Source: Psilocybe azurescens (taxonomy: Eukaryota > Basidiomycota > Agaricomycetes > Agaricales > Agrocybaceae). From it: a stretch of 64,000 bases of DNA. Shown piece after piece: positions 1-12,978 of the stretch (the first letter of the stretch is position 1; the number at the start of each line of letters is the position of its first letter). The notes beneath the pieces were generated by a model that was given only the letters and a program-made list of their open reading frames with translations, was not told the origin of the DNA and did not search any database. The stretch is taken from contig JAJIRX010000779.1 in assembly GCA_023853785.1 (NCBI GenBank), forward strand, positions 310,001 to 374,000. Direction: 5' to 3'. A program made the position numbers and the translations under genes.

Positions 1-167
1 CCGAGTGGTAAGGTTGTGGACTTAACGATTCCATCCATAGAGTGTCATAACTACCCATAAATCGACACTATCGCGCTATCGAGAGGCCGTTGGCGTTTCT
101 AACAAAAGCGCCCTGACATATGTAAGCCTTCTTGGACCAGTGACATCGACTTTTTCTCATAAAATAA

Positions 168-679
168 TCATTGAAGGCCAACGAAGACATGGCAGGACGA
201 TGCGAAACAGTCCTTAACACCACGATGGCAGAGATGGACGTTTATCACACGCAGAAGGTAGAAGATCTCAAGACGGTGGCCACGGATCATCTAGATGGAG
301 AGATCGCTTTTTACGAACAGGTCTGTCGATCTTTAGTCGCTTTCTTTCTTACATTTCTTATCGCTGAACATTTTGGAATGTATTGCAGATCTTGACACGC
401 CTAAAGACTGCTCGCTCAACCTATAATGATCTACAATACGCAGAGCTTGCATCGTCTCCTCGTCTGCCTTCCATCTACGAGCGGGATCTTTCCTTCGATC
501 CATCTAACCCGCAATCCGGGGCGAACCAGAACATCGTACCGATGCCCCTTCCTCAACCTTGCCCTCATGTCTTTGACTCTGCCCCTATGAGGCCTGTTAG
601 TGTGGCGATTCAAGAGGGTGTCGGCATGTTCTTGGGGGATGCGGCAAGTAGAGGCAGTGTCTTTGGACGATTCTGGTAA
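168..679 (+). CDS. BAR-domain / sorting-nexin-like protein, 3' part
   Basis: Two C-terminal exons of a gene whose 5' part lies left of the window or in unresolved exons before position 168. The first exon reads through EMDVYHTQKVEDLKTV and DGEIAFYEQ. An intron (about 321-389, GTCTGT..GCAG) then joins to ILTRLKTARSTYND and a tail ending in FGRFW and TAA. The heptad-like charged helix 'Y/F-H..KV.DLK....L.GEI.FYEQ.L..LK' resembles the last BAR helix of PX-BAR sorting nexins (SNX4/ATG20 type), which bend endosomal membranes. The proline-rich tail of about 60 residues has no recognisable domain. The exact acceptor of the first exon is uncertain (AG near 186 or 196), and no ATG is claimed. The family call is by eye from one helix; another BAR-superfamily protein is possible. 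Confidence 0.5.
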
Positions 680-1095
680 AAAACTGGAGCACAACCAGGC
701 GCATCTTCACATCGCAACCACATCGACAAGTCCCTTGTGATGGACCTATATTATCTGTAGCAAAGTGTATGTATCCAAATATCCATCAATTCCAATTAAA
801 ACACGCTGTCTAAAATAAATATTATCTCTTGTATACTTTCTTGGTTTCTCCAGCCATGTACGGATATAAGGATGAATGTACATTATCAAACCACAGCGAG
901 GACCCAACCGTGTAGGTCCAGAATTATTTTTTCCAAGACGAAAAGAGAGGGGGTCGAAGAGTCCCAACAAAGCAAAAAGTGATCGGAAAACATTATCGAC
1001 GAGTTATTACGTACTCCACGCGAAGTATGGCGTGAGTCCATGCAGAAGAATCCATCCTTAAATATACATTCCGACCGAGGCGAAGATATTTTTTC
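680..1095. other. intergenic, convergent 3' flanks
   Basis: AT-rich spacer between the 3' ends of the BAR-like gene and the GT61-like gene. No supported ORF, RNA gene or repeat was seen. Confidence 0.5.
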
Positions 1096-2949
1096 CTATG
1101 ACAATGCCTTTTGAATGGTAAGCACCAATGCGGTGACATCGACCCCCACCTCCTCTTCTGATGGAGGCGAGATCGATGGCAATTCTTCTCCTTCGTATGA
1201 TCTATGATGCTTCGGTATTAGGGGAATCCTGTATAGAAAAGAGAAAGTCCACGCACCGGCTGCCTTGCCACGCCACATAACGCAGACCAAGGGACTGCAT
1301 TGCAAATTCTCGATCGCGGACAAACTTGTTTGGTGGGAAGAGTTCGATTAATGTCGACTGGGGTGTTGGCCGCATGAACACACTGTCCATGAGATGGTTT
1401 CCGTGTACACTGAGAATTAACTGGTGAAACAGACATCAAATATCAGCACCAATTGGTGATGCGCACCGGATAACTCAAGGAAGGACTTACCGAAGACTTT
1501 ACAATGGCCGTCATCCTTTGAGACCAATCTGTCTCTGCTGTCTGTGTTGATACAACGTGGAGCTCATAACCGTGACTATTGGTCATCGCCTCCAACGCCT
1601 TAACCAACGCGTCGTGATCACCGCTTGATAGCTTTGCGCCGGGTTCAGACTGGCTATGTAGGTATGTGATGACCTTTTTCGCCTTCGATTTTACGTGGTC
1701 CTCTCCCAAGAACTGGGCGAGATTCTTTCGTACAGGTTCCCACCAGTGGTCTGAAGCGTCCAAGTCGAAAGCGGATGTATAAGGAGGTAATCCCTCTTCG
1801 ACGGCGCTTTCAGCGGCTTTGCGGTCGGCGACGACCAGACGCTCGTAAACGAAGGGGATGGCTATCTTTTGGTAATCCTCCCAGTCTTCGTAGTACTCAA
1901 CAGTAAGTTGGGGCAAAGCAACTTTGGCAAGATATGGGTGGAAGCCGGTATCAGCGCGTGCCCGTTTTATCCAGTGTTGGTCGAAAGGAGGATTATCGTC
2001 CACGAAGAAGCGGTTGTGGGGAAAATAAGCCGACGGGGTGTAGAAAGAGTCGTGGATCCATTCTCGTCTATCGATTCGTCGAGGGAGCTGTAGGTTCTCC
2101 AAAGTGCAAATAAGGTGGAGTTATCTGTAATCGCCCATTGTCAAAATTTGCATTTGATGACGAGAGAGAATACAAACCAGGATTTGAATCCGCCGACATC
2201 CACGAGACCCCCGAATACTGTTCTCGTGGAGCAGTCAGAAATGCATAATAACGTTGAGAGTTGAGACATACAGTGAACCGTAACTCCCCATAACGCTCTG
2301 TGCTTTGCCAGTTGTAAGAATCTTCCATCTGCTGAACCCATTTCCCAGAGTGGTGACGATGTCTGACACGGGGGAAGCGATCCTTGTCGTCTGTGATCAA
2401 GTATACAGTTCCATCATAAATGTAGACATTATCCAGGATAGTGTATCCTAGACCATAATTTAAAGGTGAATAAATGTGTGCAGTACTAGAAATGGCAATA
2501 TACATACCTGCTGCATGTTTTATCACCCGCGTTTGTGGAAGGTTATCACCCCATTTCTCCAAGGCATCGTTGACACTCGAGTCACTATAAGAGGTGCCAG
2601 CGGTTATTAGTGAACGCTCTCTCGGTGTCCAGGTAGCACCATGTCGTCCCGTGCCAACCGACTGGCTTCTTTCAGCTCCATCGCCCGCAATATGACCGCG
2701 ACTCCATGTCCACTCGCCATAGATAGTATTCTCCAAGGCGTCCCTCCATCCCACAGGCTTTCGTCCATCTCTACCTATCTCTTTCGTCCCAACCCATCCC
2801 AGCCGGTTAAATACAGCGCCGTGGGTCGTCGCTGGATCGATCCCCAGTATCCGTAGTGAGGTGTCGATGTTGTACGCCAGCAGATACACCGTCACGGACA
2901 GAAAGATCAGCACGGTCTCCCGCTTCTCGAGCGGTGTTGGCCATCGCAT
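1096..2949 (-). CDS. GT61-like glycosyltransferase (type II membrane protein)
   Basis: Probable Golgi/ER glycosyltransferase of the fungal GT61 (DUF563) type. The chosen ATG at 2949 starts MRWPTPLEKRETVLIFL, a short cytosolic tail plus one membrane anchor. Family landmarks in order: ILDNVYIYDGTVYLITDD, LWRTYSSLDESIDENGSTT, PQLTVEYYEDWEDY, YERLVVADR, WWEPVRKNL, KVITYLHSQ, and the donor-site motif LILSVHGNHLMDSVFM across the intron at 1421-1489. The C-terminus is GVDVTALVLTIQKALS. Introns lie near 2455-2511, 2220-2276, 2110-2165 and 1421-1489. Two oddities. At 2018-2021 the frame must gain one C to pass from PRRLIFP to HNRFFVDD. Near 1235-1265 the last 45 codons lie in another frame, reachable by a 28-43 nt intron or an indel. 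The usual HYYHW-type motif before LWRTYSS is not seen. It may be a divergent or decaying copy. Confidence 0.68.
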
Positions 2950-3777
2950 GTTCGCTACCTCTGCAGACTTGGAGCTGGACAAGAACAAGGGCGCAAGATG
3001 TGTCGTGCAATTATCGTAAGCACGAATATGAATCCCAAACCAAGAGCCTAGTTGAAGGCACGGAGAGTTAGTTATGCTCTACCAGCGCAAAGAAACGGAA
3101 GATGAGAGGTGGAGAGATAGTTCGGAGGTTTGGCTTGTTTACGAATTAGGCCTTAAAACGTCGAGAACAAAACCGAGAGAATGTTGTCATTATAATTGTT
3201 GGCACTTTATTTGGCCCTCATTCAATACATTTCAAGTAATTATTTCTGTCTGCGGCGGCTAATTAACCCGTATTCAATACAGTCGAACCCCTCTTAATCC
3301 ATACCTCTCATAACCCATAGTCCCCCATAACCCATACCTTTTGGAGGGAACCAAATCGTCATTTCCCACTAAAAGTCGCCTCTCAAAACCCATAACCTCC
3401 AATAACCCATAGCTCGTGCCATCAACCGAGAGGCATGGGTTAAGAGGGGTTCGACTGTATGCAATGGGTTTGGCAGTGGTTGTCAATCGTACTTTCTTAA
3501 TCCTGCCCTGGTGTTTCCGGATTATATGCGCCCAATGTGGATGATTGCGGTGGTGGATCAGTGGCCTTATGAGTCATTCCCACAACACGCCACTCTGCCA
3601 GCTGCAATGACGGTCAAGCCAATCTTTGTTCAAGCGGTTGACAACTTGAAAGTCTAGTCATAGAGTAGATAGCGAATATATTACATTCCTTTGTTTCGTG
3701 CCACAAGAACTACAGGCAGCCAGATGTGCCAAAAATACAGAATAACTCAATTACAACGGATATTAACATGAAAGGGA
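2950..3777. other. intergenic with one MITE
   Basis: Promoter side of the GT61-like gene and 3' flank of histone H2A. It holds the 178-bp inverted-repeat element listed separately; nothing else is supported. Confidence 0.5.
3280..3457. mobile_element. 178-bp MITE, Tc1/mariner-pogo type
   Basis: Terminal inverted repeats start CAGTCGAACCCCTCTTAA and match over 23 bp with one mismatch (position 19, T versus C). A TA dinucleotide flanks each end (3278-3279 and 3458-3459), as expected for TA target-site duplication by Tc1/mariner/pogo transposases. The interior is built from degenerate copies of CCATAACCCATA. It has no coding capacity, so it is non-autonomous. It sits between the GT61-like gene and H2A, 320 bp from the H2A stop. 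Confidence 0.85.
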
Positions 3778-4533
<756 letters not shown>

Positions 4534-4734
4534 GTTGGTTAGCTAGATGTTAAGGTTTTAGGGATGATGGTGGTTGGAGTTCAAGGTGGAAAGTTACTCA
4601 ACAAAATCACAAAACGCGTCTTTATATATTAGACACGTGACCGGCAGCGCGTTCCAAAATTGCTGTGACTCGTTCTTTTGAACTCAGAACGGGGCCAACG
4701 CCGTACCTTATTGGACACTGGTTGGCCTCTTAAG
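4534..4734. promoter_or_regulatory. shared promoter of histone H2A and ATP10
   Basis: Only 201 bp separate the two ATGs. A TATA-like TTTATATATT at 4621-4630 reads as TATATAA toward H2A, about 90 bp before its ATG, and a CACGTG E-box core lies at 4634-4639. Confidence 0.55.
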
Positions 4735-5842
4735 ATGGCCCTGTCACTGCGCCAAGTTTGCGGCTCCCTCCCTTTTCGTATAACCAGACAAATATGCTTG
4801 AATCGGACTATACACGTATCTCGTGCTTTGTTACTTGAGCAACAACAGACAACGAAGGAAACTAAGCCAACTACTCCTGATGCCAAAGGCCAACCATTGC
4901 CCCCTCTCAATCGACCGTTAGGTGTCAGGCAGAGACCAACAACGACAGTAGTCACGCGTATGGAAAGAGTCAAGAGTCTTATGGACACCGACGCGCTAAT
5001 GGCTCAACGAAGACATCTGTACGTGGAGTTTCGGCACTGACATTCTCAGGAAGAATCTCCCAATTAACATATGTTAGCATAAAGGAGGCAGGAAAAGGTT
5101 ACTTCCATGATCTAAACATGACGCGTAAACACGGTGGAAAGACCTGGATTGCCCCCAAAGTTCTCATCCGTGAAGATGTCCGTATGCCCCGCAAACAATC
5201 CGTATACTGAAGTCTGATTTACATCGCCAGAAAGCCCTTTACCTTCCCAATATATCTGGGACGACTCTTAACGATGGAACGAAGAAGGATACCACTACAA
5301 TGTGCTTCGACCGAGTTACCGTCATTGCCATGTTAGGAACACACATATCAGAGGTATGTACATGCGTCATTCAATAACATTCTGATGTTTATAACTTTCA
5401 CCAGGCGCATGCTTCATCGTTTGCTTATAGCACAAACGCCCGATATCTGGACAACCCGCTATACCAATACGTCCAGATAAATCTGCAAGAAAATCTTCTC
5501 AAGTCTTTCCTTGTCAAATTATTCTCGAGCTCCCTCCGTTCATCCGTCCCAGAACACCTCCAATCCACCTATCTGGTATCAGGCCAGAATATGGAGTATC
5601 TCCGTGACCCTCTTGGCATGACCAACAGCAAAGTTGGCTATGTGTACTTAATTGACGAAAACTTAAAGATCCGTTGGGGTGGTTCCGCGGACGCTACATT
5701 AGAGGAAGCGCAGTCTCTGGAAAGTTGTACTGGCGTCCTTCTCAAAAGACTGGAGGCCAAAAGGCAAAGCCTGGAGCCACACCAGTCGTTAAGAGCTAAT
5801 GCCTATCCAAACAGGTGCGGTGCCGTAGGATGGGTACTATAG
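4735..5842 (+). CDS. ATP10: mitochondrial ATPase complex assembly factor ATP10
   Basis: Assembly factor for the Fo sector of mitochondrial ATP synthase. The ATG at 4735 opens a basic, hydroxylated presequence (MALSLRQVCGSLPFRITRQI). Downstream parts fit ATP10: MERVKSLMDTDALMAQRRHL, KHGGKTWIAPKVLIREDKAL, YLPNISGTTL, FDRVTVIAMLGTHISE, YVQINLQENLLKSFLVKLF and the hallmark end VGYVYLIDENLKIRWGGSAD with SLESCTGVLLKRLEA. Introns are near 5020-5079, 5180-5232 (GTCCGT donor, chosen because it restores REDKALYLPN) and 5354-5404. The stop at 5840-5842 follows a short tail that may or may not be native. Confidence is high from the C-terminal block. Confidence 0.9.
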
Positions 5843-8800
5843 CTAAATGTGCGTTAAATTGCAATTTTACCATTCTCCTTACCAGATCAATACTTATTAC
5901 TGTGATACGGTGTTCAGGGTCCATAAATATATCTATTATACCGTTACTACATCTCAATTGTCCGTCATTTGCTTTTTTTTTGGTTCGTCAATTGACCCAT
6001 TCTCAGATTTTACCGACGCCATTTTACAATGTTGAACGAAGCCTTTTCATACATTAGCATTCGTCATGCTTGACAGAGAGAGGACTTATCCAAGATGTAC
6101 GGAGACCTAAGTACTTTGTGTGCGATGAAATGTTTTGGACGTTGTCGCATCACCCTTGTCGGCGATTTTGCCTTCGTTTCGAAAGGTTACGTCCCTAGCC
6201 TTCTTCGCCCTTTTTATCGAGACATCAAATAAAATCTTTTCAGGCCGCCCACAAGGCGCCTTCCATCTACGGCATTGCCTGTGGTCCAAAGGGATGGCCA
6301 CTCGCACTCTCAACGACCAATTGACCTTTTGAAGTGTCGAAAAAATTTGCTTTCTCTCGCTAAACAATAACGCACACATCTCGTCTACAAACGTATTGCA
6401 GTGACTTTCTCAGTGCAAAAATGTTCATTGTGTCCAGGAATATTCTGAAGCTGATTTCTTGCTTTCATTCTACTCAAACTATTCAACGCCCGTTAATACC
6501 TCGTTTCATTGTTGACTGGATAGTATTATTTCATCCATGATGTTGCCTGTGGTTCGACAGGTCCGTTGAAATGCAGTGCGAGCTGGCCGTTCTGCCTTGG
6601 AGGATATTTACAACCCCTTAAATTTCTCGAGGCGTGTCTCTCGCTGCCGTTTACTGGATAGTTTGTCGAATGCCTGTTACGGGTATTTGATTGGCATTTT
6701 TGCTGCCGCGAAGCCAGCCGCCTACAATCCCCGGGGCTGATGTCTAGATGACATTCTAGTGGAGGCTTCTAGTCCGGATACTCCATAGGATTGCCTTCGA
6801 ATCTTTGCCACGACCCAAAACCTACCATAGATTTTGTGCCTAAATGCCCCCTATGGAGACTGGTCATTGGTTTCAGCGCTCCGCAGTTACGTATAATGCT
6901 CTATGCATCTGGTCTTCCCTCGCCTGGTTGGCTTATGTTTTTACCCTTTGATAGTCTTTCTGTGTGCAACATTAACGAGATTGTTTGCAGAACATTTTGC
7001 CTCTACTTCTTCTCGCTACTGCTTTACCGATACTCTATTCAACTTCGGAAATCTACCATTGGCTTCATAATCAATGGTCGGTTTTCTTCGTTGCCGCGTG
7101 ACTTGCCGCATTCAATACTTTCCTGAATTGATAATCTATTACGTTCAATAGTACCCTTCAGTACCTCTGGGTTCCATACTTGTATAAAGATATAACTGAA
7201 CTGGTATCTTACTACCCCATGGATGAAGCGTGCACGGCAATTACTAAATGCCAAAATCGAGAGTCGAGACCGAATCGACAATCGGGAGAAAGCACACATA
7301 CATCCAGTTGACTGGAATTTACAACTACTCCTTTGCGCAGCACAAGAGTAACAGGGCAGATCCCCCAGGTGTTTCTTTACTTGCTCCAAGGATGTGGCTA
7401 AGACTTTTCCTGATGACTTCCCGAGTCGTCAAATACGGATGGACACCTGTGGGACACAAATGGTTCCAATGGAGACGACGTCGACGTTGGAGGGAAATAC
7501 CAGAAATACATACCATGCTTCTGCGCTCATGATGACCTGTGCGCTCCCGATATGCCGTCGCCGTCGATAAGATACGATGCATTGTGCTTGGTCGCTTGTT
7601 TAACAATCAAATGGGCTTCTATGGACACAAATTTGGCAGGCTGCGCTTTCCCGGTGGGAGAAGTCGAGAAATTTGCTTCGCACCATTAAAGAGTGGATTG
7701 TGAGATGTGGCAGCGTGGAATCCACGTTTTCTTGCAGTGTTTTCTGTGAATAATTATTGCCAACGTACGCCAGGGATACCAGGTTGTTGTTCATCTTCTA
7801 TAGCCCAGGTTTTAGCCGCCAAGTGGACGCTACCCAAAGTTTATATCTGAATTATGACTTCATTTTTCATACCAATTGGGGGGGGACCTTTGGTGGGATC
7901 CTCCTATTGAATGCATATGATAGAAGATTTGATTTTCAAATGATAGAGGCGCGTCAGAAATGAGAGCATAATCTGTTGCCAGTGGTAGATTGTGGTTCAA
8001 GGATAGAACACGTTGTCATGCGATTATATTCCACCGCTAGAATCGGCCATTTCAAAATATTCAGGAATTTCCATCTACAGAGCGACCCTTACCTGCTTGC
8101 ACGATGTCGGATGAACGCTGGGATTTGATGGCTCGGTACCACTGTGAGTCAATGACCTTGGTGAACTTCGTCAGCATTGCGTATCCAGGACCCTGGAATG
8201 CGCTCAGATCTTACACGCTCAGGCTCTACTATTGGTATTTTTATTCACAATTGTGAACTAACTGAACTCGCGACTTGGAAGAACATCACAAGAGTGCAGA
8301 CCGTGATGCAAGACTCAGCCATCAAAGGTGATGGACCCACGCATCCCATTTGGCTAATTTCGAATTTTTCTCAGTCATAAACATAGCACTTTGATAGAAA
8401 GGAGTATACCCCTGCTCTAAGGAACTGGGCTTAACGTTCGAAGGGATCCAGAAGACGTTCGAGATAAGGATTTCATAGCGACCAATTCAATGTTCACGCC
8501 TGCATTCATCAATAATTCATCGACGCGGACAAGTCCTAACTGCCAACCGGCAAAAAATTCAAACTCAAATCACCCCTGCATTCCAACTTCCGCGGGAACT
8601 TCCCATATATTTGAAAGAGTGGACCATTAGAACTATCAACGCACTGGATATAGAGCTGGCAGTAGTTCTGTACAATCTTCGTAATTATGCCAACAATCTG
8701 AGGCCGAGGCAACCTTCGATCCGTCTAGGAGCTACTGCGATAAGGCCTAGAGAAAGCAGTCAAAGATTCACTCTGCTTTCATATAACCTAGACTGGATTG

Positions 8801-9192
8801 ATATAGACAGGTTATCGTTGGTTTCAGGCGCATTCACCAGAAAAATTAGAACTGTTGTAGCCACGATGGACAGTAGGTTGGTTGGGTTGATGAGAAATTA
8901 GGAATAGCAATGCCAAGGTATAGCTCGAACTGTCATCCAGACATCTTTCGAAATATCGTGAAGTGAGTTCTGTCTAGTGTGTGGGTTACGCACACGTTCA
9001 GAAATGAGACAACTTTCCAGGATCGACAACTCGAAAAACTAGTATCAGTCATCTTGTGTAATATCTAAGTTCTCGATGAAGGGAGAATCAATTTCATTGA
9101 GTGTCTAGCGATTCAACAGAGTTATTTGGGGAAATGGGGTATATGCCTCTGTTGCGGACGTCGAAGCAGAAATATGACAAATGCCAACGATT
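5843..9192. other. 3.3-kb gene-poor spacer
   Basis: Between the ATP10 3' end and the VPS16 3' end. Only short ORFs without family resemblance occur (for example about 6791-7126 and 8611-8901, both +). No long inverted or direct terminal repeats, tRNA or transposase motif could be recognised by eye. It could hold decayed transposon or gene remnants, but none is supported. Confidence 0.4.
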
Positions 9193-12100
9193 CTACTTCA
9201 TGTTGGTAGAAATCTGATCCAACTCTCGTTGTATCATTGAATTAGGTGCTCGTCTCCTCAGATCACTAGTGAGATATTTCAATGGAGTTCAGTATTGTTT
9301 TCCAGAAGACCACTTACTCCAGTTTAGCTTTGTCATTGCGATCCTTGCACTCCTTACCCGCCATTCTCCATTCCCCGCACTCGATATAAAGATCGGCCCG
9401 CCTCGGCGGATCACACCTCGCAACATAAGCAATGGCCTCTTTCTGATATCCTTTTTCGACCAAATGACGAACGAAAGCCTCGTAACCAATGGGGCTTCGC
9501 TTCGACTTGGCGAAGGCTTCCAAACCTTCGAAGTCTCGCGATTCTGTAAGACCATATAGCTTGATGTACCAAAATCTGAAGCGGGCGCGGAGTTATAGTT
9601 GTTCTTGATCAACTTCTTTCAGAGTCACTAACCGTTTATCTGGGACTTTGAAGTCCGATTTTAGCTTGTCCGCTCGCTTTGAGAATCCATTCACTATACA
9701 GAGCCTTATCGTGGCGTCTAAACTTGATCCAAAGAATTTGATCTTTCCGTCAGCTTCGTTTTCCAGTTGCTGCTGGAATGCAAGTAGTCGTGTATATTCG
9801 TCTGTAACCTTGGGTAGATATTTTGATTCAAATTTCGAGCGATTTTCTGAACCTGAGCGGCGTACCTTTGCTTCGAAAGAGCGATCTTTGTCTTCAGAAA
9901 AGAATTTTTGGGCGGTTTTCACAGCGGAAATCTTGGATGCTTGATCCTAGGTGACCAATGAGTTGATGAAGAAATGGTTGATGAAGGGAGTAAGTCCTAC
10001 CTGCATTCGTGATGCCTCGTCAAGGGAGAGAACAGCGCTTTCAACACGACGGTCATCAGAGTAGTAGAAGTCCCGTAACATTTCCCTATTTTGTTCTCTT
10101 GCGTATACTTCTAAGAGCTTACTGGCTGGAGTCAAAGCTTTGCCGCCATCTTCGAGCAAGCGAAAGAATGAGCCTAGTGGCAGTCTCTTGTGCAGGTGCA
10201 GTAGAACATGGTAAACTGAAAGACAGAAATGAGCATTTTGTAAAAGAATGGGCCCGAAAAATGGTTGAGTTACCGAGATCAGTATCTCCACTATCAACCG
10301 CCTTGACGAGGGCCAGTCTATCTTCTTTCATAGCTAACAAAGAGGCACTTGATCTGAACCTTTCGGCTCGTGATCCAAAAGCTACGAAGCGCCGGTTAGC
10401 TCTGCCAGATGTCGAGAAATTGACGGTCATACTCTGGTGGCCAGACCTCCACGACCAACTTCCCATGCCTTCTTTGCAATCTCCGCGTAACTCACATCCG
10501 CTCCGCCTAGCTCTTCAAATTTCTCCACGATCATGCGACAAACATCATCGTCACCTGTAAGCTCGGCATCTTTCCCTGTCCCTACAGTGGTCGGGCGCGA
10601 TTTGAGAATTTTGGCGCAGGCCCAATGTTTCAATACGGCATCCGGTTTGAGTCCCAAAAATGCTGATATTCGAAGGGCAAGAAGATGCATGTTTCGCGAT
10701 GTCAGGCGAGTGATAAGGCGCGATGGCGAAGCATAGTTATATCTATTCAAATAACAATAATGCACCCCGAGAAATAGAGAAAATAACGGCTTACTGAGAG
10801 TAGGTGAGAGGGATACCAACTTCGTAAAATCGCACAGCGTTGAGGACCTTCAATGTTTGGCCCATCTGTACAAAATCAGTAGGGTTATGGAAATCCAAGA
10901 AGCTACGCCCAAATTTGGCAGCCTGCAAGAAGGGTATATATATTAGATGCAGGAGTTGCCTAGGAGGTGATGGACGAACGTTTAGAAGTCGACGCTGCCA
11001 ATAGGGTTCCCATTCTTGTCCTGCAGCATCGACACATTCGTCGACTGCCTTCGCGAGTTCGGTTCTGATGCTACGGATGTTTTCGTCTGCTTTCGGGGAC
11101 TTTTTATTGAAACTTTCCCAAGCATCGAAAAGGATGGCGGACGCTGAGGTAGATCCAGGTCGGAATATCGATAAAGTGGAGGCTGAGCAAGATATGTTAG
11201 AAAGCAGAATAAAAAGGATTGAAATAAGAAAAAGAAATACAGAAATTGAGCTACACACCAGGGACTTTCTGAATTAGATCGCATACATCTTGACCCATAA
11301 CTCGAACTCCATCCATTTCTGTAATCGCAAAGGTGGAGCCAAGGTAGGGATAACTAAATACAGAATTTATCAGTCAAGTCCAACCTATCAGAATTCTTGC
11401 TTGCGTACTGCAAAGTATCACCAAAAGGCCCGACAAGTACAGCTAAGGAAGGCCATGTAACCATAATTGCGTCGTTACCGCACCATTCAACCTGACGAAC
11501 AGGCCCCTCGGCCCTTGGTACAGTCAAAGTATCAAATTCAGCCATACTTCGTTGAAAGTCGGCTGAAACCACCCATAATGTTCCATTAAAAGTCAGAAGA
11601 GCCAGAGATTTCCCATTTGGCGATGGCGAGACATGAGTGAAGGGTCCTCGCGAGAGACGTTGGTCCACACTTTCCAGGTTGTCCACGGTGTATATAGTGG
11701 TATCAACTGACAGAAGAACCTCGACATGCCTAGATATATTCAAGTCGGGAGGGATAACAGCCCAGGAGTGAGGTGGTTCACTGAGACCTTGAGAGATCTT
11801 TTTAAGCGAGTTTGTAAATTATCACAGAAAAGTCATACCTGGATTTGCCAAAGTTAGGGATCGGCCGCCTTCCCAGCCTTTCACTTCAAGCAAAGTAAGC
11901 GAGCTGGTCAGCGCGACGAAGCCGTTGTCATGAATTCGTGCATCGATAATCCCCAATTCCGCGGCTTCAGATCCTAGAGAGAATTGTTCATAATCACCTT
12001 GAAGGTCGTAGAGCCTGTAGACGCCTTCTTCATTCAAGACTGTCAACTTCTCGTCTATTGTCCATCCAAATCGTATGATTTTGCCTTGGTCCCACTATAA

Positions 12101-12464
12101 CCAGCGTCAGTTAAAACACATACTATTGTGAATTAAATCAATCATCCACACTAAAGACGAGTAAGCCTTCCCCGGCTGGAGAATATATTTGAATCTGTGA
12201 TTTCGAGATGGCCGGAGTAGAACGTCCCAGTGCTATAAGCTTGGTATTATCACGCATGAGCGCTGATTGTCTGTATTAGTCTTCCTCCTGAGGGCGAAAA
12301 TCACTTTACGCACCTATAGGTCCCCCATACCGGCAACCTGCAACAATGTAGTCTCCCAAGTCGGGCAGCTTTCCCGACGTTGAATAACATTGTTGTCGTC
12401 TGTAGAAGACATTGCCTTCTTGCATTGCTTCCCATGCTAATGTTGGATGATCCATTTCGGCCAT
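9193..12464 (-). CDS. VPS16: vacuolar protein sorting protein VPS16 (CORVET/HOPS subunit)
   Basis: Core subunit of the CORVET and HOPS tethering complexes, acting at endosome and vacuole membranes. Start ATG at 12464: MAEMDHPTLAWEAMQEGNVF. The N-terminal beta-propeller part includes LTVLNEEGVYRLYDLQGDY, VEWCGNDAIMVTWPSLAVLV and GPFGDTLQY. The helical C-terminal part includes QTLKVLNAVRFYEVGIPLTY, NMHLLALRISAFLGLKPDAV, AWEVGRGGLATR, LLAMKEDRLALVKAVDSGDT and RLCIVNGFSKRADKLKSDFK. The last exon reads DLRRRAPNSMIQRELDQIS and ends NMK-TAG at 9193. About ten short introns. At 10339-10341 the frame needs one more A on the plus strand to join DQVPL to LLAMKED; since the gene is otherwise intact this is more likely a consensus error than a mutation. 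Confidence 0.95.
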
Positions 12465-12978
12465 TCTGGCAAATCCTGGTGCTGTATTTTCAACGTAGTG
12501 TCAACGAGGAGCAATGAGTGGAAATGAGTGAAGAGCTTGAATGATGGAATGTCCGATGCAAGTGCAGTGCGATGAGCTCAAAGTCACAGCCATTTACGGC
12601 CCTTGTCACGATCAAGCTCAGGGGCCAAATAAATATACTTTGTGGGATTACAAGTCAGGTTCAAGCTAACTTTGTAGGCAACACAGAGAGCAATGGTATT
12701 ATCTGTACCTAAACGACCCGCGCGGGTTCAGAAATCAAGTCTTCAGCGCGAACTACAGAACCGCTTCGAAGAAGTTGGTTGGTGCCCGGAGGTGCCCACT
12801 GCCCAAGGTACTAATTACCTTGGGTTGATCAAACGATTACTACTAAGAAAATTATCTAATAAAAATACAGGGGTGTTGATACAAAGGATGCGGAGAAAAC
12901 AAGTAAGATGCGTGCAAGGGAACTTGGTATCGAGATGTCTGCATAAGAACGAAAAAGCGATGAAAAAGCAATTACTAT
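12465..12978. promoter_or_regulatory. VPS16 upstream region / arrestin 3' flank
   Basis: 514 bp between the tandem minus-strand genes; it must carry the VPS16 promoter. No clear TATA box was picked out. A plus-strand ORF from 12693 overlaps the arrestin 3' end and is not accepted as a gene. Confidence 0.4.

Noticed and set aside
10009..10560. 183-aa plus-strand ORF
   Set aside because: Antisense to VPS16 coding exons and without resemblance to known proteins.
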